A DNA stretch of 19,247 nucleotides from JAIOPA01 sp964655175 (GCA_964655175.1 CAZZLY010000054.1:1-19247), one strand, 5' to 3'; positions 1 to 8,647 are shown, counted from the first letter of the stretch. Translations and numbers: made by a program. The notes: generated by a model from the sequence alone, not told the origin.

Positions 1-19
1 TGGACGCCCGCCAGCATAG

Positions 20-35
20 CCCCCGCACGCGGGGC
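20..35 (-). terminator. Weak hairpin downstream of uvrB
   Basis: About 40 nt past the uvrB stop there is a small GC hairpin: CCCCG at 21-25, loop CACG, CGGGG at 30-34. No T-run follows on the minus strand, so a role as a terminator is only a guess. The rest of 1-75 shows no gene. Confidence 0.25.
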
Positions 36-75
36 GTGCACCCCGGGCGCCGGCACGACGGGCGATGCCCCCGCC

Positions 76-2172
76 CTACCGATCCTTCCCGAACCGGCGC
101 TTGATGCGGCGGGGCGGGGTGGCGATGCGCTCGATGCGGCCGGTGGTCGAGGCCGGTGCGACCGCGCCCTTCGCCAGCGCGATCGCGGCGCGCACCTCGT
201 CGATGCGGTCGCGCAGGCTCGCGGCGCGCTCGAACTCGAGCGCCCGTGCGGCCTCGAGCATGTCGCCCTCCAACTGCGCCAGCAGCTTCTCGGCGTCGTC
301 GCCCAAGAGCAGCGCGTCCTTCTCCTTCGTCTCGGCGCCGCGGCCGATGGCGTCGGCCACGCTCGTGGCGCGCATGATCTCCTCGACCGTCTTGAGGATC
401 GTGCGCGGCGTGATGCCGTGCTCGACGTTGTACGCGTGCTGCTTCTCGCGGCGGCGGTTCATCTCGCCGATCGCGCGCTTCATCGAATCCGTGAGTTGGT
501 CGGCGTAGAAGATCACGCGCCCGCCCGCGTTGCGCGCGGCGCGCCCGGCGGTCTGGATGAGGCTGCGCTCCGACCGCAGGAACCCCTCCTTGTCGGCGTC
601 GAGGATCGCGACCAGCGACACCTCGGGCAGGTCCAACCCCTCGCGCAGCAGGTTGATGCCCACCAGCACGTCGAACTCGGCCAGCCGCAGCCCGCGCAGG
701 ATCTCGACGCGCTCGAGCGCGTCGATGTCGCTGTGCAGGTAGCGCACGCGCACGCCGGCCTCGGTGAGGTAGTCGGTCAGGTCCTCGGCCATGCGCTTGG
801 TGAGCGTGGTCACCAGCGTGCGCTCCTGCCGGTCCACGCGCACGCGGATCTCGGCGAGCAGGTCGTCCACCTGACCGTCGATGGGCTTGATCACGAGCTC
901 GGGATCCTCGAGCCCGGTGGGCCGGATGATCTGCTCGACGACCACGCCCTGGCACTTCTTGAGCTCGTACTCGCCCGGCGTGGCCGAGATGTACACGATC
1001 GGCCCCACCTGCTGCTCGAACTCGGCGAACTTGAGCGGCCGGTTGTCCATGGCGCTCGGCAGGCGGAACCCGAAGTCCACCAGCGTCTGCTTGCGCGAGC
1101 GGTCGGCCTCGAACATGCCGCCCACCTGCGACACGGTGACGTGCGACTCGTCGATGATCGTGAGGAAGTCGGCGCTGCCGTCGGCGTTGCGCGGGAAGTA
1201 GTCGAGCAGACAGCCCGGCCGCTCCCCCGGCTTGCGACCCGACAGATGCCGCGAGTAGTTCTCGACGCCCGGGCAGGTGCCGTGCGAGGCGAGCAGTTCC
1301 AGATCGAACTCGGTGCGCTGCTGCAGCCGCTGCGCCTCGAGCAACTTGCCCTCGGCGCGCAGTTCGTCGAGCCGCTCGCGCAGTTCGCCGCGGATGCCGC
1401 CCAGCGCCTGCTTGATGCGCTGCTCGGGTGTCACGAAGTGCTTGGCCGGGTACAGCGCCAGCCGGTCCAGCGTGCGCGTCGCCTTGCCCGTGACCGGGTC
1501 CACCGACGACAGCCGCGACACGACGTCGTCCTCGAGCTCGATGCGGACGTGGAAGTCCTCGTACGCGGGGCGCACCTCGACCACGTCGCCGCGCACGCGG
1601 AACTGACCGCGCGACAGGTCGAGGTCGGTGCGCTGGTACTGGATCGCGACCAACTGGTCGAGCAGCTCGCGCCGGCGCAGCGGATGCCCGGTGCGCGTCT
1701 CGATGCGCATGCCGCGCCAGTCCTCGGGCGTGCCGAGGCCGTACAGGCACGACACGCTCGCCACGATGATCACGTTCTCGCGCTCGAGCAGCATGGACGT
1801 CGCCTGCAGTCGCAGCCGGTCGATGTCGTCGTTGATGCTGGCGTCCTTGGCGATGTACGTGTTCGTGGACGGGACGTACGCCTCGGGCTGGTAGTAGTCG
1901 TAGTAGCTGATGAAGTAGCCGACGCCGTCCTCGGGGAAGAACTGCTTGAACTCGGCGTACAGCTGCGCGGCGAGCGTCTTGTTGTGCGACAGGATGAGCG
2001 TGGGGCGCGCCCACTGCGCGATCACGTTGGCGATCGTGAACGTCTTGCCCGAACCCGTGACGCCGAGCAGCGTCTGGTGCCGCTCGCCCGTGCGCAGGCC
2101 CTGGACGAGTTCGGCGATGGCCTGCGGCTGGTCGCCGGCGGGCGGATAGGGCGCCTGAAGATGGAAGCTCAT
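76..2172 (-). CDS. uvrB: UvrABC excinuclease subunit B
   Basis: This is UvrB, the damage-verification helicase of nucleotide excision repair. It is loaded on DNA by UvrA and recruits UvrC for incision in the cytoplasm. At 698 aa it is slightly longer than the usual ~670. The N-terminus has the typical PAGDQPQAI motif. Walker A GVTGSGKT lies at 37-44. The DNA-clamping beta-hairpin, rich in Tyr (YYDYYQPEAYVPSTNTY), spans about 90-106. The DESH motif II, the helicase motif VI (QTAGRAARN) and a C-terminal UVR domain that contacts UvrC are all present. The last ~30 residues are a basic Pro/Arg tail beyond the UVR domain. The ATG at 2172 gives the family-typical N-terminus, but no clear Shine-Dalgarno (SD) precedes it. 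It is separated from the upstream DUF4139 gene by a strong hairpin and so is probably transcribed separately. Confidence 0.97.
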   Translation of the reverse strand: MSFHLQAPYPPAGDQPQAIAELVQGLRTGERHQTLLGVTGSGKTFTIANVIAQWARPTLILSHNKTLAAQLYAEFKQFFPEDGVGYFISYYDYYQPEAYVPSTNTYIAKDASINDDIDRLRLQATSMLLERENVIIVASVSCLYGLGTPEDWRGMRIETRTGHPLRRRELLDQLVAIQYQRTDLDLSRGQFRVRGDVVEVRPAYEDFHVRIELEDDVVSRLSSVDPVTGKATRTLDRLALYPAKHFVTPEQRIKQALGGIRGELRERLDELRAEGKLLEAQRLQQRTEFDLELLASHGTCPGVENYSRHLSGRKPGERPGCLLDYFPRNADGSADFLTIIDESHVTVSQVGGMFEADRSRKQTLVDFGFRLPSAMDNRPLKFAEFEQQVGPIVYISATPGEYELKKCQGVVVEQIIRPTGLEDPELVIKPIDGQVDDLLAEIRVRVDRQERTLVTTLTKRMAEDLTDYLTEAGVRVRYLHSDIDALERVEILRGLRLAEFDVLVGINLLREGLDLPEVSLVAILDADKEGFLRSERSLIQTAGRAARNAGGRVIFYADQLTDSMKRAIGEMNRRREKQHAYNVEHGITPRTILKTVEEIMRATSVADAIGRGAETKEKDALLLGDDAEKLLAQLEGDMLEAARALEFERAASLRDRIDEVRAAIALAKGAVAPASTTGRIERIATPPRRIKRRFGKDR

Positions 2173-2258
2173 GGTGCGGCCACGGTACCCGACCCCACGG
2201 CGAGGGTCGAACGCGGCGGGCCCGCCTCACGACCAGCCCGCGCACCCGTCGCACGAAA

Positions 2259-2292
2259 GCCCGTCCGCGCGTCCGGGGACGCGGGGACGGGC
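2259..2292 (-). terminator. Strong hairpin terminator after the DUF4139 gene
   Basis: A 16-bp near-perfect inverted repeat (arms 2259-2274 and 2277-2292, one G-G mismatch) lies 25 nt past the DUF4139 stop. Read on the minus strand, the stem is followed directly by CTTTCGT, a short T-run that fits an intrinsic terminator in a high-GC genome. It separates the DUF4139 gene from uvrB. No promoter for uvrB could be picked out in 2173-2258. Confidence 0.6.
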
Positions 2293-2317
2293 CCGTGCGT
2301 GCGGCGCGCGCGCGCGA

Positions 2318-3652
2318 CTACCAGCGCTGGCGCGCGGTGTAGCCGAGCACGACCTCCTGCCCCGCCTTCACGTCGATCGTGAAGCGGATCAGGTTGGCCT
2401 CGTCGCGCGAGGCCGGGTGCGTGGACTTGAGCACCTCGACGTCGCCGCCGGTGGGCTCCTCCACGACGATCGTGGCGTCCACGCTCTTGCGGTTGCGCAG
2501 CCGGATCTCGATCGCGTACTCGCGCTCGCGATCGCTCACGCGCCGATCCGAGACCTGCTTGCGCTCGGCCACCAGGTCGAACGCGGTGCCCAGTTCGAGC
2601 GTCACCTTCTCATCCACCGCCGTGTGCGCCACGTGCGTCTCGCCGGTCAGCTGCAGGTCGGCGTCGCCATCGGGCGCGTAGCAGCGCACGCGACCCGCGG
2701 GCAGCGGTGCGCCCGTGCCCTGCTTGGCCGAGTTCACGAACTCGAGCTTGGACCGCACGCCGGCCTCGCCGCCGCGGTAGACGTAACGCGGCTTCACCGT
2801 GATCGCGCGCGGCTCCAACAGCACCAGCGTCTGGCTCTCGCGGTCGCGCAGCGTCGCGGTGCCGGGCAGCGTGTAAAGGTGGTAGTCGGCGAACGACTGC
2901 TCGGAGGGCGCCTCACCTGCCGCATCGGCCATGGCCGAGACGCGCATCATCATGGCCTTGGGCATCGCCTCGGGCGTGGCCGCACGCGACAGGTCGCCCG
3001 CGATGAGCTTGACGCGCGCGTCCTCGTAGCTGCGCCCCGTGGTGTTCTGCACCTGCACGACGGCGGCCCACGTGGCGGTGGTCTCACCCGTGCGCACCAG
3101 CGTGTGCTCGGCCGACCACGACAGTCCGCCGGTCAGGTACTGCAGCTGCACGTCGCCCGCGCCGGCCTTGGCGTCGTTCACCACCGCCTCGATCGCGGGG
3201 CGCAGCGACAGCCCCGACTCGGGCCGCGCCAGCCGCACCTCCTGCATGGCCTCGCGCGCCAGGGTGACCAACGCGCCGTCGTCCGCACGCACCACCAGCC
3301 ACGCGCCCTCGGCCGAGAGCAGCGTGCCCTCGGTGACGCGCTCGTTGCGGCTCACGAGCCGCACGCGCTGCCCCACCGCGCGCTCCAACAACGCCTCGCC
3401 GGTCGCCACGTCCCAACGGTACGCCAGACGCGCCAGCCGTCCCGTGCCCGGCACCACGCGCAGCGAGGTCGCATCGAGGCGCGACGAGACGCCCTCGAGG
3501 CGCAGCGTGTCGCGCCCGCCGTGCCACGTGACGCGGCGCGACTCCTTCACGAGTCCCAGGTCGGTCGTGTACAGCGTGAGCGACGGGCCGGCCGAGGCGA
3601 CGGTGGCGAACAGGGCGACGAGACCGACGGTGACGAGGACGGTGGCGCGCAT
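2318..3652 (-). CDS. Secreted DUF4139 domain protein
   Basis: This 444-aa protein has a clear Sec signal peptide (MRATVLVTVGLVALFATVASA, cleavage near residue 21-22), so it is exported. The mature N-terminus (SLTLYTTDLGLVKESRRV...DTLRLEGVSSRLDATSLRV) and the long beta-rich C-terminal half (LQYLTGGLSWSAEHTLV, then VQVQNTTGRSYEDARVKLIAGD) are typical of DUF4139 proteins, a family without an established biochemical function. There are no catalytic motifs and only one Cys in the mature part. The start is well supported by AAGGAG six nt before the ATG. It lies 139 nt downstream of the class-V aminotransferase and is followed by a hairpin terminator, so it may be monocistronic. The family call rests on recognising sequence patterns; the role is unknown. 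Confidence 0.8.
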   Translation of the reverse strand: MRATVLVTVGLVALFATVASAGPSLTLYTTDLGLVKESRRVTWHGGRDTLRLEGVSSRLDATSLRVVPGTGRLARLAYRWDVATGEALLERAVGQRVRLVSRNERVTEGTLLSAEGAWLVVRADDGALVTLAREAMQEVRLARPESGLSLRPAIEAVVNDAKAGAGDVQLQYLTGGLSWSAEHTLVRTGETTATWAAVVQVQNTTGRSYEDARVKLIAGDLSRAATPEAMPKAMMMRVSAMADAAGEAPSEQSFADYHLYTLPGTATLRDRESQTLVLLEPRAITVKPRYVYRGGEAGVRSKLEFVNSAKQGTGAPLPAGRVRCYAPDGDADLQLTGETHVAHTAVDEKVTLELGTAFDLVAERKQVSDRRVSDREREYAIEIRLRNRKSVDATIVVEEPTGGDVEVLKSTHPASRDEANLIRFTIDVKAGQEVVLGYTARQRW

Positions 3653-3791
3653 GACGGGCTCCTTGAAGGTTCGGGTCCGCAGCCCTTACGCCGCGGGCGG
3701 CCATCTTATTCCAGCGCGCCCCCGCGTGCCGGACCGCGCCCACGGCCCGCGCGGGCCCACGGTGACGACCGGCGCCGACCCGTGCGGCGCG
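3653..3791. other. Intergenic spacer with a 14-bp palindrome
   Basis: This 139-nt spacer lies between the class-V enzyme stop and the DUF4139 start. It contains a perfect 14-bp palindrome GGCCCGCGCGGGCC at 3744-3757, flanked by a direct repeat of GCCCACGG. A relatively AT-rich patch at 3707-3714 reads GGAATAAGAT on the minus strand and could be a -10 element for the DUF4139 gene, but no matching -35 is evident. Confidence 0.35.
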
Positions 3792-5036
3792 CTAGAGCAC
3801 CGCGTCGAGCGCGGCCAGCAGCCGCTCGATCTCGGCGGGCGTGTTGTAGTGCGCCAGACTCACGCGCACCACGCCGCCCTGCTCGTGCAGCCCGAGCGCG
3901 GTCATGGCGCGATGCGCGTAGAAGTGCCCCCAACGCGTCGCGAGCTTCGCGCCGTCGAGCGCTTCAGCCACCGTGCTCGCGTGCCGCCCGGCCACGGTGA
4001 ACGCGACCGTGGCGACGCGCTTGGACACGTCGGCCGACGGCTCGCCCAGCAACGTCACCCCGCGCCGTGTGCGCAGGAACGCGAGCAGCGGTTCGAGCAG
4101 CGCCGCCTCGTGCGCGGCGATCGCGTCGAACGCGCGCGCGAGCCGCGTGCGCGTCTCCCCCGTGCCGCCGCCCGTGGTCGCGTCGAGTTCGAGCAGGTGC
4201 TCGACGATGCCGGGCAGCGCGCTCGCCAGCTCGTGCGGCACGCCGCCGGGCTCGAGCTTGTCGGGGATCTCGTGCGCCCCCTTGAAGAAGTGGTTCTGGC
4301 CCTGCACGCGTTCGAGCAGCTCGCGCCGCCCGTAGAGCATGCCCAGATGCGGCCCGAACACCTTGTAGAGCGAGACCGCGTACAGGTCGGCGCCCAGCGC
4401 CTTGACGTCCACCGCGCGGTGCGGCGCGTACGCCACGCCGTCCACGCAGGCGAGCGCGCCGGCGGCGTGCACGCGTTCGACGATGGCGCGCGCGTCGTGG
4501 ATCGTGCCGACCACGTTGGCGCAGTGCGTGAACGCCACCAGTCGCGTGTGCGCATCGAGCAGCGGTTCCAGATCGTCCACGTGCAGCGCCTGCGTGTCGG
4601 GTCGCAGCCGCCACGTGCGCACCTCGACGCCGCGCGACTCGATCGTGCGCCACGCGCCGATGTTGGACTCGTGGTCGAGGTCGGTCACCACGATCGCGTC
4701 GCCGCGCGACAGCGTGGCGCCGAACGCGTGCGCCATCGTGCGCAGGTTGGCGGTCGTGGAACTGCCGAGGACGACCTCGCCGGGCTCGGCGTTGAGCAGC
4801 GTCTCGGCCGCGCGATGGCCGGCGACGACGCGCGCGGTGGCCTCGACCGAGAGCGCGTGGCTGGCGCCCAACTGCACGCCCAGACGGCTCATGTGATCGT
4901 GCACGCGCGCGATCACGCCCGCCACGGGCACGCTGCCGCCGGCGTTGTCGAACAGCGCCCACTCGGTCGCGAGCGCCGGGAAACGCGCACGCACCCCCGC
5001 CAGGACGTCGGGCGGGAGTGCGCGCGGGGTGATCAT
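3792..5036 (-). CDS. Class-V aminotransferase, cysteine-desulfurase-like family
   Basis: This is a 414-aa PLP-dependent enzyme of fold type I. It shows the features of the 'cysteine desulfurase-like protein' group (TIGR01976 type): FDNAGGSVP near residue 29, HESN at 122-125, the cofactor-binding Asp in CVDGVAYAPH (Asp199), the PLP Schiff-base Lys in SLYKVFGPHLG (Lys225), and a C-terminal RWGHFYAHR...GGVVRVSLAHYNT block. True IscS/SufS enzymes carry a catalytic Cys on a C-terminal loop; here that region reads GHFYAH and has no Cys. Only Cys172 and Cys197 are present, both before the PLP Lys. A sulfur-transfer function is therefore doubtful and the substrate is unknown. The ATG is 14 nt after the valS stop, so the two are probably co-transcribed. 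The SD is weak. Confidence 0.9.
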   Translation of the reverse strand: MITPRALPPDVLAGVRARFPALATEWALFDNAGGSVPVAGVIARVHDHMSRLGVQLGASHALSVEATARVVAGHRAAETLLNAEPGEVVLGSSTTANLRTMAHAFGATLSRGDAIVVTDLDHESNIGAWRTIESRGVEVRTWRLRPDTQALHVDDLEPLLDAHTRLVAFTHCANVVGTIHDARAIVERVHAAGALACVDGVAYAPHRAVDVKALGADLYAVSLYKVFGPHLGMLYGRRELLERVQGQNHFFKGAHEIPDKLEPGGVPHELASALPGIVEHLLELDATTGGGTGETRTRLARAFDAIAAHEAALLEPLLAFLRTRRGVTLLGEPSADVSKRVATVAFTVAGRHASTVAEALDGAKLATRWGHFYAHRAMTALGLHEQGGVVRVSLAHYNTPAEIERLLAALDAVL

Positions 5037-5050
5037 GGGGTCCAGAGGGC

Positions 5051-7738
5051 TCAGCCGCGGAACGAGCTCAGGCTCTGCTCGGCGCGACGCAGCTTCTCGA
5101 GCGTCTCCTCGAGCTGCGCCAGGCGTTCGTTCTCCTTGGCCACGATCTCCGGCTTGGCCTTGGCGAGGAAGTCCTGATTGCGCAGCTTGCGCTTCACGCC
5201 CTCGAGGTCGGTGAGCAGCTTCTCGGCCTCGCGCGCGAGTCGCGCCCGCTCCTCGTCCACGTCGATCAGGCCCTCGAGCGGCAGGAACACCTCGGCGCCC
5301 TCGACGACCGCCGAGGCGGCCACCCCGGGACGCGAGCCGTCCCGCGCCAGCGTGAGCGTCTCGATGCGCGCGAGCGGCTTGAGCTGCGACTCGAGCTTCT
5401 CGATGAGCTCCAGCTGCGCCGCGTCACCCCGGATGACGACCGGCACGAGCTTGCCCGGCGCGATCTTGGACTCGACGCGCAGGTTGCGCACCGCGGTCAC
5501 GACCGCCTGCAGGAACGCGACCTCGCGCTCCGCCTGCGGGTCGTTCCACGCCTTCTTGGACTTGGGCCACGCCGCGTGCGCCAGCGTCTCGCCGTCGTGC
5601 GGGATGGCCTGCCACAGCTCCTCGGAGACGAACGGCATGAACGGGTGCAGCAGGCGCAGCACGCCGTCGAGCACCTTCCAGCTCACCCAGCGCGCCGTGC
5701 GCAGGTCCACGCGCTGCTCGGGCGTCATGGCGTCGCCCAGATCGGCCAGCGCCCAGCGCGGCTTGGCCATCTCGAGGTACCAGTCGCAGTACTCGTTCCA
5801 CGCGAAGTGGTACACGGCCTGCGCCGCTTCGGCGAAGCGATAGGTCTTGAGGTTGCGCGTGACGTCCTTGGCCGCGTTCTGGAAGCGCGACAGGATCCAG
5901 CGGTCGGCCAGCGTGAGCCGCAGCTGCGACTCCTTGACCGGGCCCATGTCCTCGCCGCCCAGACGCATGGTGACGAGCTTGGTGGCGTTCCACAGCTTGT
6001 TCGCGAAGAACTTGCCCGTCTCGAGCGCCTTCTCGTCGAACTTGAGGTCCTGCCCCGTCGGCGTCTGGACCATGCAGAAGCGCACGCTGTCGGCGCCGTA
6101 CTTCTCCATCATGGCGAGCGGGTCGGGCGAGTTGCCGAGCGACTTGCTCATCTTGCGGCCCTGCGCGTCGCGCACGATGCTCGTGAAGTACACGTGCGCG
6201 AACGGCGCCTCGCCCATGAAGTGGTAACCGGCCATGATCATGCGCGCGACCCAGAAGAAGATGATGTCGCTGCCCGTGACCATGAGGCTGTTCGGGTAGT
6301 AGCGCTTGAGATCGTCGGTCTCGTCGGGCCAGCCGAGCGTGGCGAACGGCCACAGCCACGAGCTGAACCACGTGTCGAGCACGTCCTCGTCCTGGCGCCA
6401 GCCCTCGCCCTCGGGCTGCTCGAGCGACACGACCATCTCGTCGCCGCGGTACCAGACCGGGATGCGATGCCCCCACCACAGCTGCCGCGAGATGCACCAG
6501 TCGCGGATGTTCTCGAGCCAGTGGAGATAGACCTTCTTCCACCGCGCCGGGTACATCTTGACCTTGCCCTTCTTGGCGGCCTCCAGGGCGGGTGCGGCGA
6601 GCGGGGCCATCTTCACGAACCACTGCCAGCTCAGGTACGGCTCGATGACCGTGTTGCAGCGCGAGCAGTGCCCGACGCTGTTGTGGTGCGGCTCGACCTT
6701 CTCGAGGTAGCCGGCGTCCTTGAGCGCGGCGACGATGCGTTCGCGCGCCTCGAACCGATCGAGGCCGCGGAAGTCGCCCGCCGCGTCGTTCATCTTCCCG
6801 TCCTCGTCCATGACGACGATCTCGGGCAGGCCGTGACGGCGACCGGTCTGGAAGTCGTTCGGATCGTGCGCCGGCGTGACCTTGACGCAGCCGGTGCCGA
6901 ACTTGGCGTCCACCATGTCGTCGGCGACGATCGGGATCTCGCGCCGCACGATGGGCAGCACGACCTGCTGACCGACGAGCTTGGTGTAGCGCGGGTCCTT
7001 GGGGTTCACCGCGACCGCGGTGTCGCCCAGCATGGTCTCGGGACGCGTCGTGGCGACGACCAGCGAACCGCTGCCATCCTTGAGCGGATAGCGCAGGTGC
7101 CACAGCTGGCCGTCCTTCTCGACCATGTCCACTTCCTCGTCGGACAGGGCCGTGCGACAGCGCGGGCACCAGTTGACGATGTAGCGGCCGCGGTAGACGA
7201 GGCCCTCGTCGTAGAGCTTCTTGAACACGGTGAGCACCGCGCGCGAGTAGCCCTCGTCGAGCGTGAAGCGCTCACGCGACCAGTCGGGCGTGGTGCCCAG
7301 ACGGCGCTCCTGCTGGAAGATGAGCCCGCCGTACTGCTCCTTCCACGCCCACACCGACTCGAGGAACTTGTCGCGCCCGAGGTCGTGGCGCGACTTCTTC
7401 TCGGCGCGCAGCTTCTTCTCGACCACGTTCTGCGTGGCGATGCCGGCGTGGTCCATGCCCGGGATGTACAGGGTCTCGCGACCCTCCATGCGCTGCCAGC
7501 GCACGATCGTGTCGCGGATCGACTCGCCGAGCACGTGTCCCATGGTGAGCGACCCCGTCACGTTGGGCGGCGGGATGGCGATCACGAACGGCGCCTTGCT
7601 CCCCGTGCCCTTGGGGGCGGCGGCCAGATCGGGACGCGGCTGGAACACCCCGAGCTGCTCCCAGGCGGTGTAGCGCGCCGCCTCGATGCGACCGGGATCG
7701 TAGGGCTGGGACAGCGCCTCGGGATTGCCGGGACGCAT
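5051..7738 (-). CDS. valS: Valyl-tRNA synthetase
   Basis: ValRS charges tRNA-Val with valine. At 895 aa it is the normal size. The class-I signature region PPPNVTGSLTMGHV (residues 57-69) contains the HIGH motif in the form TMGH (65-68), with Thr in place of the first His. KMSKS is at 529-533. The CP1 editing domain is recognisable from TTRPETMLGDTAVAVNP. Cys pairs occur in WCPRC and HCSRC. The WCISRQLWWGHRIPVWY block and the C-terminal coiled-coil arm (about 820-890, heptad-rich Lys/Glu/Leu) are typical of ValRS. The start was chosen because AGGAGGT lies five nt before this ATG. The frame stays open for 64 more codons upstream, but that part is Arg/Pro-rich and looks non-coding. A second ATG 14 nt upstream is out of frame. 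Confidence 0.97.
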   Translation of the reverse strand: MRPGNPEALSQPYDPGRIEAARYTAWEQLGVFQPRPDLAAAPKGTGSKAPFVIAIPPPNVTGSLTMGHVLGESIRDTIVRWQRMEGRETLYIPGMDHAGIATQNVVEKKLRAEKKSRHDLGRDKFLESVWAWKEQYGGLIFQQERRLGTTPDWSRERFTLDEGYSRAVLTVFKKLYDEGLVYRGRYIVNWCPRCRTALSDEEVDMVEKDGQLWHLRYPLKDGSGSLVVATTRPETMLGDTAVAVNPKDPRYTKLVGQQVVLPIVRREIPIVADDMVDAKFGTGCVKVTPAHDPNDFQTGRRHGLPEIVVMDEDGKMNDAAGDFRGLDRFEARERIVAALKDAGYLEKVEPHHNSVGHCSRCNTVIEPYLSWQWFVKMAPLAAPALEAAKKGKVKMYPARWKKVYLHWLENIRDWCISRQLWWGHRIPVWYRGDEMVVSLEQPEGEGWRQDEDVLDTWFSSWLWPFATLGWPDETDDLKRYYPNSLMVTGSDIIFFWVARMIMAGYHFMGEAPFAHVYFTSIVRDAQGRKMSKSLGNSPDPLAMMEKYGADSVRFCMVQTPTGQDLKFDEKALETGKFFANKLWNATKLVTMRLGGEDMGPVKESQLRLTLADRWILSRFQNAAKDVTRNLKTYRFAEAAQAVYHFAWNEYCDWYLEMAKPRWALADLGDAMTPEQRVDLRTARWVSWKVLDGVLRLLHPFMPFVSEELWQAIPHDGETLAHAAWPKSKKAWNDPQAEREVAFLQAVVTAVRNLRVESKIAPGKLVPVVIRGDAAQLELIEKLESQLKPLARIETLTLARDGSRPGVAASAVVEGAEVFLPLEGLIDVDEERARLAREAEKLLTDLEGVKRKLRNQDFLAKAKPEIVAKENERLAQLEETLEKLRRAEQSLSSFRG

Positions 7739-7975
7739 GGGGACCTCCTCATATGAGCGGCGGCCTCGAGCGGTCGGGGTCGGACGCCGCCCCGCGCCTC
7801 GTGCGCCGGGTCCCCGACCGGTGACGACCGGACAAGGGGTTGCCGCGTTCCAGGACCCGCCACGACCCTCGCGGGCACGGGTGGATTCCCCGCGAAAGTA
7901 GGCCATGCCCGGGGTGGGTTCAACCGCCACCGCAGGGGGTGCGCGCCCGTCCCCCGCGGGTCCGGCCCGGCCGGT
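7739..7975 (-). other. Leader/spacer upstream of valS with inverted repeats
   Basis: This 237-nt region between the hydrolase stop and the valS ATG shows no convincing gene. It holds a perfect 9-bp inverted repeat (CGGTCGGGG at 7771-7779 with CCCCGACCG at 7812-7820, 32-nt loop), a smaller hairpin CCGGT-loop-ACCGG just upstream of it in valS orientation, and a CCGGC/GCCGG hairpin at 7962-7974 directly after the hydrolase stop. A promoter or mRNA leader for valS probably lies here, but no sigma-70-like boxes stand out. Confidence 0.35.
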
Positions 7976-8647
7976 TCAGCCCTGGCGCAGGCCGCGCAGC
8001 GTGTCGGCGACGACCGCGACCACCGCCTCGTTCCACTCGTGCTCACCCGCGAACACCACCGTGCGCACGTCGGCGCCGGCGGCACCCACCTGCGCGGCGT
8101 CGGCGGCGAGCAGGTCGGTCGTGAACCAGGGGTCGCGATCCCCGGTCAGCATGAGCACGCGCGGCCACGGCTGCGCACCGCCCTGCCGCAGTTCCGGCGG
8201 CGTGTCGCCGCCCACCGTGATCAGCGTGTGCACGCGTCGCGTGCCGTTGAGCGCGGCGCGGTACGCCATCGCGACGCCCTGCGAGAACCCGGCCAGCACG
8301 ATCGTGCGCGGGGCGCCGTACTCGGTGGCCAACTGATCGAGCACCGTGGCCACGTACGCGGTGTTGTCCACGATCGCGTACTCGCGATCCTCGCGCGTCA
8401 TCCAACCCGCCACGACCTCGTCGCGGCGATAGAACGGATGCAGCGCCTGCACCGACGCGACGAGCCACTGCCCGTCGGGGTCGGCGGCGAGCAGGCCCGG
8501 CAGGAACATCGCCGCGGTCTGCGCCTGCCCATGGAAGCCGATGAACCAATGGCTCGCCGCGCCCTTGTAAGGCGGGCGCACGAGGTAGCGCCCGTGCACG
8601 GTGGCGGGCGCGTGACGCAGCTGGGCCTGGAACGAGGCGTCGGTCAT
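7976..8647 (-). CDS. Alpha/beta-hydrolase (phospholipase/carboxylesterase-like)
   Basis: This 223-aa cytoplasmic serine hydrolase has the complete catalytic triad of the fold. The nucleophile elbow is GFSQG with Ser122. The acid is Asp172 in GDRDPWF, and the base is His203 in GEHEWNE. The oxyanion-hole segment GFHGQAQ is at 37-43. Size and the GFSQG elbow match the phospholipase/carboxylesterase (YpfH/dienelactone hydrolase-like) group; the substrate cannot be told from sequence. No signal peptide is visible. The ATG at 8647 is preferred over one at 8716 because the added 23 residues are low-complexity and a GAGGGG lies about 9 nt before 8647. That SD sits inside a possible hairpin. The gene is divergent from the Wzi-like gene. 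Confidence 0.88.
   Translation of the reverse strand: MTDASFQAQLRHAPATVHGRYLVRPPYKGAASHWFIGFHGQAQTAAMFLPGLLAADPDGQWLVASVQALHPFYRRDEVVAGWMTREDREYAIVDNTAYVATVLDQLATEYGAPRTIVLAGFSQGVAMAYRAALNGTRRVHTLITVGGDTPPELRQGGAQPWPRVLMLTGDRDPWFTTDLLAADAAQVGAAGADVRTVVFAGEHEWNEAVVAVVADTLRGLRQG

Noticed and set aside
418..2382. Plus-strand open frame opposite uvrB
   Set aside because: It is a mirror of uvrB codons with low-complexity His/Arg/Val composition; UvrB on the other strand is unmistakable.
7582..7752. Short overlapping minus-strand frame starting at an ATG 14 nt upstream of valS
   Set aside because: It has no SD of its own, is Arg/Pro-rich and lies out of frame inside valS.
7818..7880. Possible T-box-like element in the valS leader (a TGGAACGCGG string on the minus strand)
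   Set aside because: The match to the T-box bulge consensus is incomplete, and the variable base would not pair with the A discriminator expected of tRNA-Val. No specifier stem or terminator/antiterminator pair was seen.
7739..7930. 64-codon N-terminal extension of valS
   Set aside because: The extra residues are Arg/Gly/Pro-rich and unlike ValRS N-termini, and a perfect SD lies right before the internal ATG at 7738.
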